A DNA stretch of 64,000 nucleotides, taken from the NCBI GenBank assembly GCA_027460525.1, contig JAPZAS010000026.1, positions 1-64,000 on the forward strand, read 5' to 3'. Of the stretch, positions 15,619 through 24,530 are shown in pieces. A program made the translations under genes and the position numbers. The notes under the pieces were generated by a model. The model had not been told where the DNA came from, made no database searches, and was given only the letters and a program-made list of their open reading frames with translations. How positions within the stretch are numbered: the stretch's first letter is position 1; every line of letters starts with the position of its first letter. Source of the stretch: Candidatus Methanoperedens sp. (GTDB lineage Archaea > Halobacteriota > Methanosarcinia > Methanosarcinales > Methanoperedenaceae).

Positions 15619-17043
15619 ATGAAACCAATATCCATACTTGCATTGCAACAAACTCTTGGAGTTGGATTAAAGACAGTTGAGAAGATTCTATCTTTGTCTG
15701 ATATTCAAGAACCAACCAGTCCATATGATCTAATTGAAATAATTAAAATGGCAACTGCAAAATATAGTAGAATAACGGTACCGGGTATTAAAGAAGCAAC
15801 AATTGGTTGGAATAAAGCACAAGAAATAATAAAACAGTCACAGCAACATGGTATTCAAATAATTTCAAAAGAGAGTTTATATTATCCTGATTCCCTTTCG
15901 AAGATTTCAGACCCGCCAGTATTGTTGCATATAAAAGGGAACATTGATATTTTGAAAAAGGACTGTATTGCAATTGTTGGGACAAGAAAACCTACAGAAT
16001 TTGGCAGAAATCAAGCAAAAAAAATAGGAGGAATTTTCGCAAAAGAGGGATATGTTGTTATAAGCGGTTTAGCAGAGGGTATTGATGCAGCGGCTCATAT
16101 GGGAGCATTAGAAGCTAAGGGTCTAACAGCAGCAGTTTTAGCACATGGATTGGATATGATTTATCCTGCAAAAAATAAACAACTCGCGGAGACCATTCTT
16201 AATAACAACGGTGCACTAATTTCAGAATATCCTTTAGGGACAAAAATTTTCCGTAATTATTTCGTAGATAGAGATAGAATTCAAAGCGGTTTATCTTTGG
16301 GTGTGTTTGTCATCGAAACTGGCATAAAAGGGGGCACTATGCATACGGTGAGATTTTGTGAGACGCAGAAACGAGTACTCATTGTTTTGCAGCATCCAAA
16401 AAATTTTCTTGAGAAATCAAAACCATGCGGAAATACTCAATTGATTGCAGAAAAAAGAGCTAATATTGTTTATGAAAATGAACTTAATGTAAATTTTATA
16501 AAATATAGATTAAACAATAAAAAAGAAGAATTGTTAGCATTAAAATCACCTAATCAACTAAGTCCACCGATTACATTAGAGGGATTCGCACAATCAAAAA
16601 TTATGAACGCCGTAGGCGAATTATCACGTGTATCCTCACATCAAATGAGCCCACCAAGATTATTTGAAGGAAGCTTACAGCCAATACTCAAAGATAAAAA
16701 GAAAACAAAACGTAAAAAGTATTTATTCAGTTGGAATGAAATTCCAGGGAACGATACTGACCAACTCATAAAATTTTTAAAAAAGAATTATGGGGTTCCA
16801 TGGGTGAAAAACGCAAAAATTGAAAAAATTGATAACGGTAAAACCATAAATGTTTTTAATGAAAAAAACTCGCTTTTGCTCACACTTAACAATGATAAAA
16901 ACAAAGCAATTTTAACGATTAATACAACCGATGAATTCATTGTGAAGAAAGAGAATGGTAATCTGAACATCTGCCGTAAAAAAATGTGTATAAATTCTAA
17001 TGATACGAAATTGAAAGATTTGCAAGATTTCGGAGTGACATAA
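15619..17043 (+). CDS. DprA/SMF-family (SLOG) protein with non-standard C-terminal domain
   Basis: A 474-residue protein. Residues 1-105 hold a helix-hairpin-helix/SAM-like start (LQQTLGVGLKTVEKIL) as in bacterial DprA. Residues 106-290 are the DprA Rossmann domain: IVGTRKPTEFG (119-129), SGLAEGIDAAAH (149-160), ALISEYPLGT, DRDRIQSGLS (217-226) and ETGIKGGTMHTVRF. Bacterial DprA loads RecA onto incoming ssDNA; related SLOG domains bind nucleotide ligands. Instead of the usual winged helix, residues about 367-452 carry an unrelated domain (FSWNEIPGND, WVKNAKIEKIDNGKTINV). Residues 290-365 are a low-complexity linker with two SPP-type motifs. It is tightly flanked by PRTase and HAD genes. Confidence 0.85.
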   Translation: MKPISILALQQTLGVGLKTVEKILSLSDIQEPTSPYDLIEIIKMATAKYSRITVPGIKEATIGWNKAQEIIKQSQQHGIQIISKESLYYPDSLSKISDPPVLLHIKGNIDILKKDCIAIVGTRKPTEFGRNQAKKIGGIFAKEGYVVISGLAEGIDAAAHMGALEAKGLTAAVLAHGLDMIYPAKNKQLAETILNNNGALISEYPLGTKIFRNYFVDRDRIQSGLSLGVFVIETGIKGGTMHTVRFCETQKRVLIVLQHPKNFLEKSKPCGNTQLIAEKRANIVYENELNVNFIKYRLNNKKEELLALKSPNQLSPPITLEGFAQSKIMNAVGELSRVSSHQMSPPRLFEGSLQPILKDKKKTKRKKYLFSWNEIPGNDTDQLIKFLKKNYGVPWVKNAKIEKIDNGKTINVFNEKNSLLLTLNNDKNKAILTINTTDEFIVKKENGNLNICRKKMCINSNDTKLKDLQDFGVT

Positions 17044-17045
17044 CA

Positions 17046-17555
17046 ATGAGAGGTTTGATTTTGGATTTAGATCAGACACTCGTTGACTCGCAATGTATTG
17101 AGCATTTGCGAAGATCTCGTCAGTGGTCTTTAGTATACCAAAAGATTCCTACCATATTGGCATATGAGGGTATTGATGAAATTTTATCAATGGCAAAAGA
17201 TAGAGGTATTAAAATTTCAATCGTATCATCGAGCCCTTCAAGCTATGCGCATCGAGTAATACAACATTTCGGATGGGAATTTGATACAATGGTTTGTTAT
17301 CATGATACAGCCTTACATAAGCCTCATCCAGCCCCATTTATTGAAGCCTCACATCGTTTAAAGATTGCAGAAAAGGATTGCTGGGCAGTAGGAGATCATC
17401 CAAATGATATTATTGCAGCAAAGAGAGCTGGCATGTATTCTGTAGGGGTACTTTGGGGTTCGCTTGATAAAGAAGCACTTATAAGAGAGAAACCTGACTT
17501 AATATTTGACACTGTAACCTCGTTTTATAAAGCGATTAATGATAATTTTATATGA
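17046..17555 (+). CDS. HAD-superfamily phosphatase, third gene of the cassette
   Basis: A 169-residue HAD-IA hydrolase. Motif I is LDLDQTLVDS with nucleophile Asp7 and Asp9, motif II is the IVSSSPSS serine stretch, a lysine at about 97 (LHKPHPAPF) fits motif III, and motif IV is GDHPNDIIAAKRAGM. A small helical cap lies between motifs I and II. Relatives hydrolyse phosphoglycolate, nucleotides or sugar phosphates. The ATG is 2 bp after the DprA-like stop, so translation is coupled. It could remove a phosphate from a product of the neighbouring phosphoribosyltransferase; that is inference. Confidence 0.85.
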   Translation: MRGLILDLDQTLVDSQCIEHLRRSRQWSLVYQKIPTILAYEGIDEILSMAKDRGIKISIVSSSPSSYAHRVIQHFGWEFDTMVCYHDTALHKPHPAPFIEASHRLKIAEKDCWAVGDHPNDIIAAKRAGMYSVGVLWGSLDKEALIREKPDLIFDTVTSFYKAINDNFI

Positions 17556-17650
17556 ACAGTCTGTCATTGCTCAAATTGCACTTCAAATCTTCAACCATCA
17601 AGATGCACGCCTATCTTTTTTAGCCCGACTTCGTTAAGACTTAAAGAAAC

Positions 17651-17659
17651 CTATAAAGG
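17651..17659 (+). promoter_or_regulatory. TATA box of polB
   Basis: CCTATAAAG lies about 23-31 bp upstream of the polB ATG (17682). This spacing predicts a leaderless or nearly leaderless transcript and matches the absence of a clear ribosome site before the ATG. It marks the end of the PRTase-DprA-HAD unit and the start of an independent transcript. Confidence 0.5.
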
Positions 17660-17681
17660 GATTAAATCGAATCTAACCAGC

Positions 17682-20264
17682 ATGAACTTCCAGATTCTCG
17701 ATGCCGACTATACATACAGGGACGGAAAGCCTGTTGTCAGGCTTTATGGGAGGGACGAATCTGGAAACAGCGTTTGCTGCTCTGTGCCTGATTTTGAGCC
17801 GTATTTTTATGCAAAAGCCGAGCCTGAAATGACAGTAATTCTGCAGGAGAAGTTCAAGGAACATATAAAAAGGATTGAACCTGTTTTGCGATACGAACCA
17901 ATAGGTTATTTTAAAAATCCCGTTCCCATGCTCAAGGTCATCCTTTTTGACCCCAAAGGCGTGCCCGTGATACGTGATGAGGTAAGAAAAACGGTTGGTG
18001 AAGTGTATGAGACAGACATACTATTCCGGAACAGGTACATGATAGATTACGGGCTTGGGGGCATGGGCTGGGCGAGCGCCGAGGCGGCGCAGGATTCGAT
18101 TGATACCAATACCCTGAGCAGCATAAGGATAACCTCAAGAAATGTCAAGCCTGCGGATATTCTTAAAAACGCCCCGCTTCGCAACTTAGCCTTTGATATA
18201 GAGTGCCTTCCCCTGGATGGCGCTATGCCGGCTCCGGAGAAATCGCCAATAATCCTGATGAGTCTTGCCTTTGAGCCTGATTTCAATGGCAAAAAGACAC
18301 TTGTACTTGTTGGAAAAAGGGTGGGTATGGACGGGAATACGGAGAGCTGCGGCAGCGAAGAGGCGATGGTTAAGCGTTTTTTTGAAATTATCAGGGAATA
18401 CGACCCTGACATACTTGTGGGATACAACTCCAACGGTTTTGATATTCCTTATATTGTGGAGAGGATAAAGACCCTCAATAAGAAAGGAGCCAAGATAGAG
18501 CCGCTCATGGGCAGGGATGGGAAGACCGTATATTATAAGAAATTCGGCAACACAACACGGGTAAGCGTTATGGGGCGAATCACGGTGGATGTGCTGCCGC
18601 TGCTTCGCAGGGAATTTTCCCTTAAACAGTACACCCTCAGGAATGCGGCAAAGGAACTGCTTGGAGCTGAGAAGCTTGACATTCCTTTCCTTGAAATGGA
18701 GTCATACTGGAAAGATGATGGTGAGAAACTTTCGAAATTCATCGAATATGCACGTCGCGACTCTGAGCTTGCCCTTCTTTTCCTTATGAAACTTCGCCTC
18801 ATCGACAAGTATATTGCTCTTGCAAGAGCCAGCGGAACACTGCTCCAGGACATACTCGACGGCGGACAGACCCAGATGGTGGAGAATATCATCCTTCGCG
18901 AGTACATGAAGCACGACCGCGTGCTGCCAGCTAAACCAACCGGCGAGATGTCGGATGAGCGGTTTGACGAAGGGGAGGAACTGGCAGGCGGGGAAGTGCT
19001 GCCTCCAAAAAAAGGGCTTCTTGAGAATATCGTGATACTTGACTACAAATCGCTCTACCCGACAATAATGATGGCGCACAATCTATGTTATACCACCGAG
19101 GTGGTGGATGAGAGACCTGATGATGTTATAAAGGCGCCTTCAGGCGGTGTTTATGTCTCACAGAAAGTGGTAAAAGGAATCGTGCCTGCCATTCTTGAGG
19201 ACCTTCTTTCCAGGAGGCAGGCAACGCGTGAAAAAATGAAGACCGCAAATGAGGAGGAATACCGCGTGCTCGATGCCACGCAGCTTGCGCTCAAAATCCT
19301 TCTCAACAGCTTCTATGGCTATTCCGGATATGCAAGGGCGCGGCTTTACAGTTTAACCCTTGCAAGCGCTGTCACAAGTTTCGGGCGCGAGAATATCCTT
19401 CGCACGAAGAGCCTTATCGAAGATGAGATAAAGGAAATAATTCTGAAGGATGGCGAAGCATTTACAAAGCATGAGGCAAAAGAAGGAAAACCAATCGGTT
19501 TATCAGTGGTTTATGGAGATACTGACAGCGTTTTTGTGAATCTCCTTGAGAAGGAAATAACGCTTGACGATGCGGAACTTGTGGGGGGCAGGATTGCCGA
19601 AATCGTAACATCTTCACTGTTGAAGCCAATGGAACTTGTATTTGACTCGTTCGGGAGACGCGCCATTTTCATAGCCAAAAAGCGATATGCTGTGCTTGTA
19701 TGGGAAAGATCTAAAGAAGGGGTGAAAGAGAAACTTCGTGTCAAGGGCATGGAGACGGTTCGCCGCGACTGGTGTGAACTTACCACAAAGACCGTGGAAA
19801 AGGTTCTCGAGCTTGTGCTGAAGGAAGGGAAAGTGGATGAGGCGGTTGAACTTGTAAAGAACACCATCGACAGCATCCGTGATATCGATGCAAGAAAGCA
19901 TCCCGAGCTGTTTGACAAACTGATTTTAACACGGCAGTACACCAAAAAACCTGAGAGCTACAGGAGCAGGCAGCCGCATATAACAGTGGTGGATAAATTG
20001 AAAAAGCGGGGGATAATCGCAAACGTTGGCGACAGGATACCTTTTGTCATACTCGCCGGGAATGGGTTATTCGTGGAAAGGGCAGAGGACCCCGAATATG
20101 CAAGGGAGAAAAATTTGCTTCTTGATGTTGATTATTACATCACCAAGCAGATACTTCCGCCTGTGGAGCGCATACTGGCTGATTTCGGCGAGCATGGGGA
20201 AAAGTTAAGGGTGATGAGGGAACAAAGTACTCAGAGAGGGCAGCGCTCATTATTCGAATTCTAG
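17682..20264 (+). CDS. polB: Family-B replicative DNA polymerase
   Basis: An 860-residue DNA polymerase B. The proofreading exonuclease motifs are FDIE (about 170, Exo I), VGYNSNGFDIPYI (Exo II) and YARRDSEL (Exo III). Polymerase motifs are DYKSLYPTIMMAHN (motif A, about 454), KILLNSFYGYSGY (motif B) and YGDTDS (motif C, about 611), then KKRYAVL and the thumb. All catalytic residues are present and no intein interrupts the gene. The N-terminal region (1-150) corresponds to the uracil-sensing domain. It is followed 10 bp later by a DUF89 gene, so both are probably co-transcribed. Confidence 0.97.
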   Translation: MNFQILDADYTYRDGKPVVRLYGRDESGNSVCCSVPDFEPYFYAKAEPEMTVILQEKFKEHIKRIEPVLRYEPIGYFKNPVPMLKVILFDPKGVPVIRDEVRKTVGEVYETDILFRNRYMIDYGLGGMGWASAEAAQDSIDTNTLSSIRITSRNVKPADILKNAPLRNLAFDIECLPLDGAMPAPEKSPIILMSLAFEPDFNGKKTLVLVGKRVGMDGNTESCGSEEAMVKRFFEIIREYDPDILVGYNSNGFDIPYIVERIKTLNKKGAKIEPLMGRDGKTVYYKKFGNTTRVSVMGRITVDVLPLLRREFSLKQYTLRNAAKELLGAEKLDIPFLEMESYWKDDGEKLSKFIEYARRDSELALLFLMKLRLIDKYIALARASGTLLQDILDGGQTQMVENIILREYMKHDRVLPAKPTGEMSDERFDEGEELAGGEVLPPKKGLLENIVILDYKSLYPTIMMAHNLCYTTEVVDERPDDVIKAPSGGVYVSQKVVKGIVPAILEDLLSRRQATREKMKTANEEEYRVLDATQLALKILLNSFYGYSGYARARLYSLTLASAVTSFGRENILRTKSLIEDEIKEIILKDGEAFTKHEAKEGKPIGLSVVYGDTDSVFVNLLEKEITLDDAELVGGRIAEIVTSSLLKPMELVFDSFGRRAIFIAKKRYAVLVWERSKEGVKEKLRVKGMETVRRDWCELTTKTVEKVLELVLKEGKVDEAVELVKNTIDSIRDIDARKHPELFDKLILTRQYTKKPESYRSRQPHITVVDKLKKRGIIANVGDRIPFVILAGNGLFVERAEDPEYAREKNLLLDVDYYITKQILPPVERILADFGEHGEKLRVMREQSTQRGQRSLFEF

Positions 20265-20274
20265 GAGAAAAAAA

Positions 20275-21135
20275 TTGAAGATTCACCCACGATGCGCACC
20301 GTGCCTGCTATCCAGAGTGCAGTTCGAGGCAGAGCTTTCCACGAAAGACTTAGCCCTTCAAAAGAAAGCCGTGCTTGCAGGAATCGAGGTGCTGAGGAAA
20401 TATCTTGTTGACGGCGCGCCCGCGACACACCTCAGCACCAAGATTCACAGGGAAGCGTACAGGGTGCTGGGGGATATCGACCCTTATAGAGAGAAAAAGC
20501 GGCAGAGCAACGAAGCTGCAAAAAAACTGCTGCCTCTTGCAAGGGACTTCGTGTCACGAGAGGACTCATTCAGGCGCGCCGTGCTTGCAGCCATTGTGGG
20601 CAACTCGTTTGATTTCGGGGTTCTGGGGTTCGATGCAGATAAGGCAATCGCAAAAGATGCGATGCTCGGGCAGTTTGAGCACGGGCTTGATGTGGACGAC
20701 ACCGAAAGGATGAAATCGCTGCTTGGGAATGTGGTGTACCTCGCGGATAACTGCGGTGAAATCGTATTCGACACCCTGTTGTTCGAGGAGATACGAAAGC
20801 TCGGAGGAAGAATAACCCTCGTGGTCAGGGGCGCGCCCATCCTCAACGATGTTACCATGAAAGAGGTAATGGAACTCGGGCTTGACAAAAAGGTGGACAG
20901 GGTTCTCACCACAGGCTCGAATGCAATCGGGTTGTGCCTGAAAGAGGCGCCGTCCGAGCTTGTTGAGGCGCTCGGGAATGCCTCGCTTATTATCAGTAAG
21001 GGAATGGCTAACTACGAGACGATGTCTGAATATAATTTCAAGCCCATAGCGTATCTTCTGAAGACCAAATGCGAGTCGGTGGCTGAGGCGATGGGGCTTG
21101 AAAGGAACATGAATGTGGCGAGGGTGGAGGAGTAG
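20275..21135 (+). CDS. DUF89 (ARMT1-like) metal-dependent phosphatase
   Basis: DUF89 proteins are metal-dependent phosphatases thought to destroy damaged sugar-phosphate or nucleotide metabolites. Seen here: an N-terminal RCAPCLLSR cysteine pair typical of the archaeal subgroup, VGNSFDFGV, the metal-binding LADNCGEIVFDTLL (about 158-171), VRGAPILNDVT and KGMANYETM. The TTG start at 20275 is supported by AGGAGA at the right distance. It directly follows polB. Substrate unknown. Confidence 0.87.
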   Translation: MKIHPRCAPCLLSRVQFEAELSTKDLALQKKAVLAGIEVLRKYLVDGAPATHLSTKIHREAYRVLGDIDPYREKKRQSNEAAKKLLPLARDFVSREDSFRRAVLAAIVGNSFDFGVLGFDADKAIAKDAMLGQFEHGLDVDDTERMKSLLGNVVYLADNCGEIVFDTLLFEEIRKLGGRITLVVRGAPILNDVTMKEVMELGLDKKVDRVLTTGSNAIGLCLKEAPSELVEALGNASLIISKGMANYETMSEYNFKPIAYLLKTKCESVAEAMGLERNMNVARVEE

Positions 21136-21188
21136 AAAATAAAGTTATGAAACAATTATTAATATTATAAAGTAGTCTACACAATGAA

Positions 21189-22091
21189 ATGGATATTTTA
21201 GACATAATAACAACAATACTTCCAAAAGATATTCTTCCGCAGATTATTGCCTATGGGTTATTCTACTTTCTATTAATTTTTTATGGAAGCACACAATGGA
21301 AAAATTATTCGAGTTTTGAGAAGGTTGTTTTTTCGGTGATTTCAGGAGGTGTTGTTTGGTACTTTCTTATTGTTCCGATTTCTTTTTTTTTGACATGGTT
21401 AAAGTTATTCCAAAATGAATTGCCTGAGATAAAATATAACGACTTATACCCTAACGGTTTATATCTATTTTATTTAATATTGATATATCTATTGGTATGG
21501 AGATTAATATTCAATAATAAACCATTAAGGGACAATAATACATTCTTCAATTTTACAAAATATTCAATAATATCAATTGTAATAGTTCTCTTATTAGCTA
21601 ATTACACATTACTTGCAGCTTTTCTTTTCTCAGAATACCAAGAATATATAACGTATATACAGACATCAATAATTCTTTCTTTAGGTATAATTATTTTATT
21701 TTATCCGATTTTTTTATCATTATATGGAGAAAAAATCATCCCACATTCTCAAATCGATGATATGTTAGCTTCTATAAAATCAACGACATGCTCGTTGAAA
21801 ACTATTATATCCAGAAACAGAACCAAGTTTAAATGGGCGTTATTCCTTGTTTTTATAATTATATTAATAACTGCGGCTTTGATAGGAATTTATTTTTTAA
21901 AAACAACCACTCAGATATCAGAAGAAAAACCTCAAATGCTGGTTATTGATTCTATTTTTATCACTCGCCAAAATGTTAATCTTTCTGGATATCTTTTTGT
22001 TTGGCAAAACTATACCATAAAATTTGGATTAATACCTTATGCAAAAATTAAACCAAATATATCTTTTAAATACGCCTTCAACTTGAATTAA
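21189..22091 (+). CDS. AT-rich multi-pass membrane protein, 3' end abutting an IS element
   Basis: A 300-residue hydrophobic protein that I do not recognise. Transmembrane segments are visible at about 16-36, 47-72, 90-107, 122-148, 155-178 and 215-235, followed by about 65 extracytoplasmic residues rich in beta-type sequence (IDSIFITRQNVNLSGYLFVW). Base composition is strongly A+T-rich compared with the upstream DUF89 gene. The last codons overlap the 3' end of the transposase gene (22078), so the C-terminus may have been replaced by insertion. Probably acquired DNA. Confidence 0.55.
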   Translation: MDILDIITTILPKDILPQIIAYGLFYFLLIFYGSTQWKNYSSFEKVVFSVISGGVVWYFLIVPISFFLTWLKLFQNELPEIKYNDLYPNGLYLFYLILIYLLVWRLIFNNKPLRDNNTFFNFTKYSIISIVIVLLLANYTLLAAFLFSEYQEYITYIQTSIILSLGIIILFYPIFLSLYGEKIIPHSQIDDMLASIKSTTCSLKTIISRNRTKFKWALFLVFIIILITAALIGIYFLKTTTQISEEKPQMLVIDSIFITRQNVNLSGYLFVWQNYTIKFGLIPYAKIKPNISFKYAFNLN

Positions 22092-23249
22092 GCTCTTTTT
22101 CAAGGAATGCACTAACTGTATAAATTGCCTCTAAAGGTGATTGAAAATCGCTATTATCCAAAACTTCAACCTGGATTCTAGAAAAAATGCGTTCAATTGA
22201 ATTCATCCATGATGAGCACGAAGGTAATGGAATAAGATGCAATCTTGGATTCAATGCTGCAAAAGTTTTTACAGCATGCGATTTATGAACACTCCATCCA
22301 TCCAGGATTATGTAGATATCTTCTTTGTGAAAAATCGTATTCAGTAACCATTCCAAATAATCAATGAAAATATAGGCATTCTTCCAATCATAGAATCTAT
22401 AGTAGATTCGTTTATTATGAGGATCCCATGCAGCAAAAATATCCACAAGACCTTTTACCTTCTGTGCATAGGGAATTCTGTAATGTTTATCATTAGTCCA
22501 TTTTCTTCCTGAAAATTTCTTGATAGGAGTTTTTCCTTTTTCGTCAAAAGATAAAACAACGCTATTGGGCGGTGGAGATGCTATGAGCTTATCTATAACG
22601 AGTTTTTTTTATCGAATTCTTTATCATTGCTATACTGAAAGCGTTTACTCTTCTTGATTCTCATTCCTTCGGATTTCATCAAACGTCGTACACTTTCAAT
22701 AGATATTGATTTTACAATCGATTCGTTGAGATAATAATCACATAATTTTGAGAGGCTCCATGTCGTGAAATGCAAACCAAGCTTATTAGGCTCTGTAGAG
22801 GCTGCTTTCAGCATCTTTGCTTTCTGTTCATCTGTGAATTTTATTGAGGCACCTTTTGCTTTTCCCCTTTCAAGTGCAGCCAAGCTTTTTTTGTTAAAGC
22901 TGATGATTGCATTTCTTACTTTCCTTACATCGCAATTCGTTTTTTCTGAAATTTGTTTTGAAGATTTTTTTTCTGATGAAAAAAGTAAAATTTTTGCCCT
23001 ATCACGTTTGAAAGAGTCGCCAGATTTCGTTAATTTTTTGAGGATTTCATGTTCTTCTTGCGTAAGTTCTCTGACAAAAATGGAAGCATTTGATTTTCTT
23101 GACTTTTCAGACTTTCCGGTCTTATAAACTGGTTCGACGGGACCCAAATACTCAACATTGACATGAACTACTTTGTCTCCTTTCCTCACACTTCTTCTTA
23201 GATATTTATACTGTTTGCCTTTGATTGTTTTTATTTCTATGAAAGCCAT
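22078..23249 (-). mobile_element. IS630-type transposase gene needing one -1 frameshift
   Basis: Frame 1 (22593-23249, 218 codons) encodes an N-terminal YLRRSVRKGDKVVHVNVEYLGPVEP domain-like start, a helix-turn-helix (SSKQISEKTNCDVRKVRNAI) and a winged segment. Frame 2 (22078 to about 22602) continues with the DDE catalytic domain: VVLSFDEKGK, YIILDGWSVHKSHA and SWMNSIERIFS supply the D, D and E. A T8 run on the plus strand (A8 in mRNA) at 22603-22610 joins the two; a -1 shift there gives 390 residues with all catalytic residues. Terminal inverted repeats and the TA duplication could not be resolved by eye. Confidence 0.85.
22603..22610 (-). other. A8 slippery site in the IS630-type transposase
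   Basis: The mRNA reads GAT followed by eight A, then CTCGTT. In the zero frame a TAG follows within six codons. Re-reading one A (ribosomal -1 shift, or insertion of one A by RNA polymerase) enters the frame that starts LVIDKL and continues without a stop to the end of the catalytic domain. This is a known production strategy of IS630-group elements, although a simple inactivating mutation gives the same sequence. Confidence 0.6.
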
Positions 23250-23357
23250 AATCCTCTTAATTTAGGGTACACATTATATATGGAAATTATTCTATTTATA
23301 ACTATCTATAGACTGAATATGCGTGATAAAATATAAGTTAAAATAAAAATACTATTA

Positions 23358-23525
23358 TCAGTTAGATACCGTACTTAATATTACAGAAACCTCATGCCTG
23401 CGGTCAAGTATTTCTCTAATGGACTGCCTATCGTTGCGGCGCTCGCTTTCCACCTGCCTCAAAGTCGACACGCTGGCTTTCCTTGCATCTTTTTTTCCAC
23501 TTAAAACAAATTGTCTGCGCTGCAT
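23358..23525 (-). CDS. Possible 55-residue basic helical protein with leaderless promoter
   Basis: A 55-codon ORF starts at an ATG at 23525 and ends TGA at 23358. The product (MQRRQFVLSGKKDARKAS, then VESERRNDRQSIREILDRRHE) is highly charged and predicted helical; no family is recognised. TTTAAATA lies about 23-30 bp upstream of the ATG, the spacing for leaderless archaeal mRNA, and a short ACT trinucleotide run separates them. The surrounding region (23250-23700) is otherwise empty apart from this ORF. It may be a remnant. Confidence 0.35.
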   Translation of the reverse strand: MQRRQFVLSGKKDARKASVSTLRQVESERRNDRQSIREILDRRHEVSVILSTVSN

Positions 23526-23703
23526 CAAATACTACTACTACTACTTTCTATTTAAACATGTATGTGATGAATGAGTAGATATTTTGTTAGTCCGTTTTTC
23601 CTGCTCTGCATGCGTTTTCAGTCAGTTTTCAAGGCATCAAACTTTTGCCTGGCTTGAAATGAAACAGGTTTTTAGAAATTTTTTGGTTTGACAAGATATT
23701 CTT

Positions 23704-23860
23704 TTACTCTGATTTCAAAAATCTATTTGATGAATTACCCTTAATAACTGCTGCTGTATCCGCCCCTCTGCCTGTTCCAGCCACTGCGATAATGTCTGAT
23801 GATTCTAGGCCTGCAGATCGAATTTCTCTCAGACCGTATTTGGAGTTGGAATGATTTTCT
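23704..23860 (-). pseudogene. Fragment of a stand-alone pyruvate-kinase C-terminal-domain protein
   Basis: The reverse strand encodes YGLREIRSAGLESSDIIAVAG followed by TGRGADTAAVIKG and a terminal SSNRFLKSE. This matches the end of the archaeal proteins made only of the pyruvate kinase alpha/beta (C-terminal) domain, where GTGRGADTA is the conserved core. Those proteins are about 180 residues; only about 50 remain, and no upstream portion is seen at 23860-23946. It lies in the accessory zone downstream of the IS element and is read as decayed. Confidence 0.6.
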
Positions 23861-23946
23861 TTCGTTTCATTATGCTGTATAATCAGGACAATGGGAAACA
23901 TTCATTTGCTGCCCGGCGCTTTAGTTGAGTTGGTCGATGGCGGGGA

Positions 23947-24402
23947 ATGAAACCCTGCGAAACTATGGATCTTCTTACCCAAGGTGTTTCAATTTTGGCG
24001 GTTATTGCGGCTCGGGTAGCCCCAATTGTTTTGATTATGGTGACTTTCATATTCCTGCTCCACAGAGCCAATAAGCGAAGGATTGTGTTCATCAAAGAGA
24101 AGTTCTACGAGCCCACCAAAAAACCTGTAGACAGCGAATGGGGAATAAGGATTCTCTACCCCAATAGACCTATTGAGAAGTGTATCATTTTGTATAACAA
24201 CACACCCCTCCCATGGTGGGATAACGACATGCCTTATTATGAAAGAAGAATTGAACCAAATAGTAGCGGGATTGTGCGGGTTCCAAAAGCGATTCAAAAG
24301 GATGGCGCAAAAGTTAGATTTAAAAATGGTAAGAAAACCCTGTTGAAAGTCAAATTTGAGCATCTACATAATGCGAAGCCCTATGAATCAAACATCGGTT
24401 AA
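23947..24402 (+). CDS. Hypothetical single-span membrane-anchored protein
   Basis: A 151-residue protein, not recognised. The N-terminus has one transmembrane segment (about 15-41, ILAVIAARVAPIVLIMV...FLL) followed by a basic stop-transfer HRANKRR, and about 105 cytoplasmic residues with a beta-rich pattern (WGIRILYPNRPIEKCIILYN, then SSGIVRVPK and GAKVRFKNGKK). Met7 (23965) is an alternative start. No conserved motif indicates a function. It sits alone in the accessory region between the IS element and the P460 lipoprotein. Confidence 0.5.
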   Translation: MKPCETMDLLTQGVSILAVIAARVAPIVLIMVTFIFLLHRANKRRIVFIKEKFYEPTKKPVDSEWGIRILYPNRPIEKCIILYNNTPLPWWDNDMPYYERRIEPNSSGIVRVPKAIQKDGAKVRFKNGKKTLLKVKFEHLHNAKPYESNIG

Positions 24403-24530
24403 CCCAGCCAAACATCTTTACTCAGGTGCATGCAAGACACTTCGGGTGCAGGGCGTCCTGGATGCGAGGTGAACCCACCAAAATCCTTTAATATAGTGAT
24501 GGTCAATGTTATTTCTAGGAGTGCAGCAGG

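Noticed and set aside
23530-23548. ACT trinucleotide run as a microsatellite locus
   Set aside because: About five units only, in AT-rich intergenic DNA; too short to interpret.
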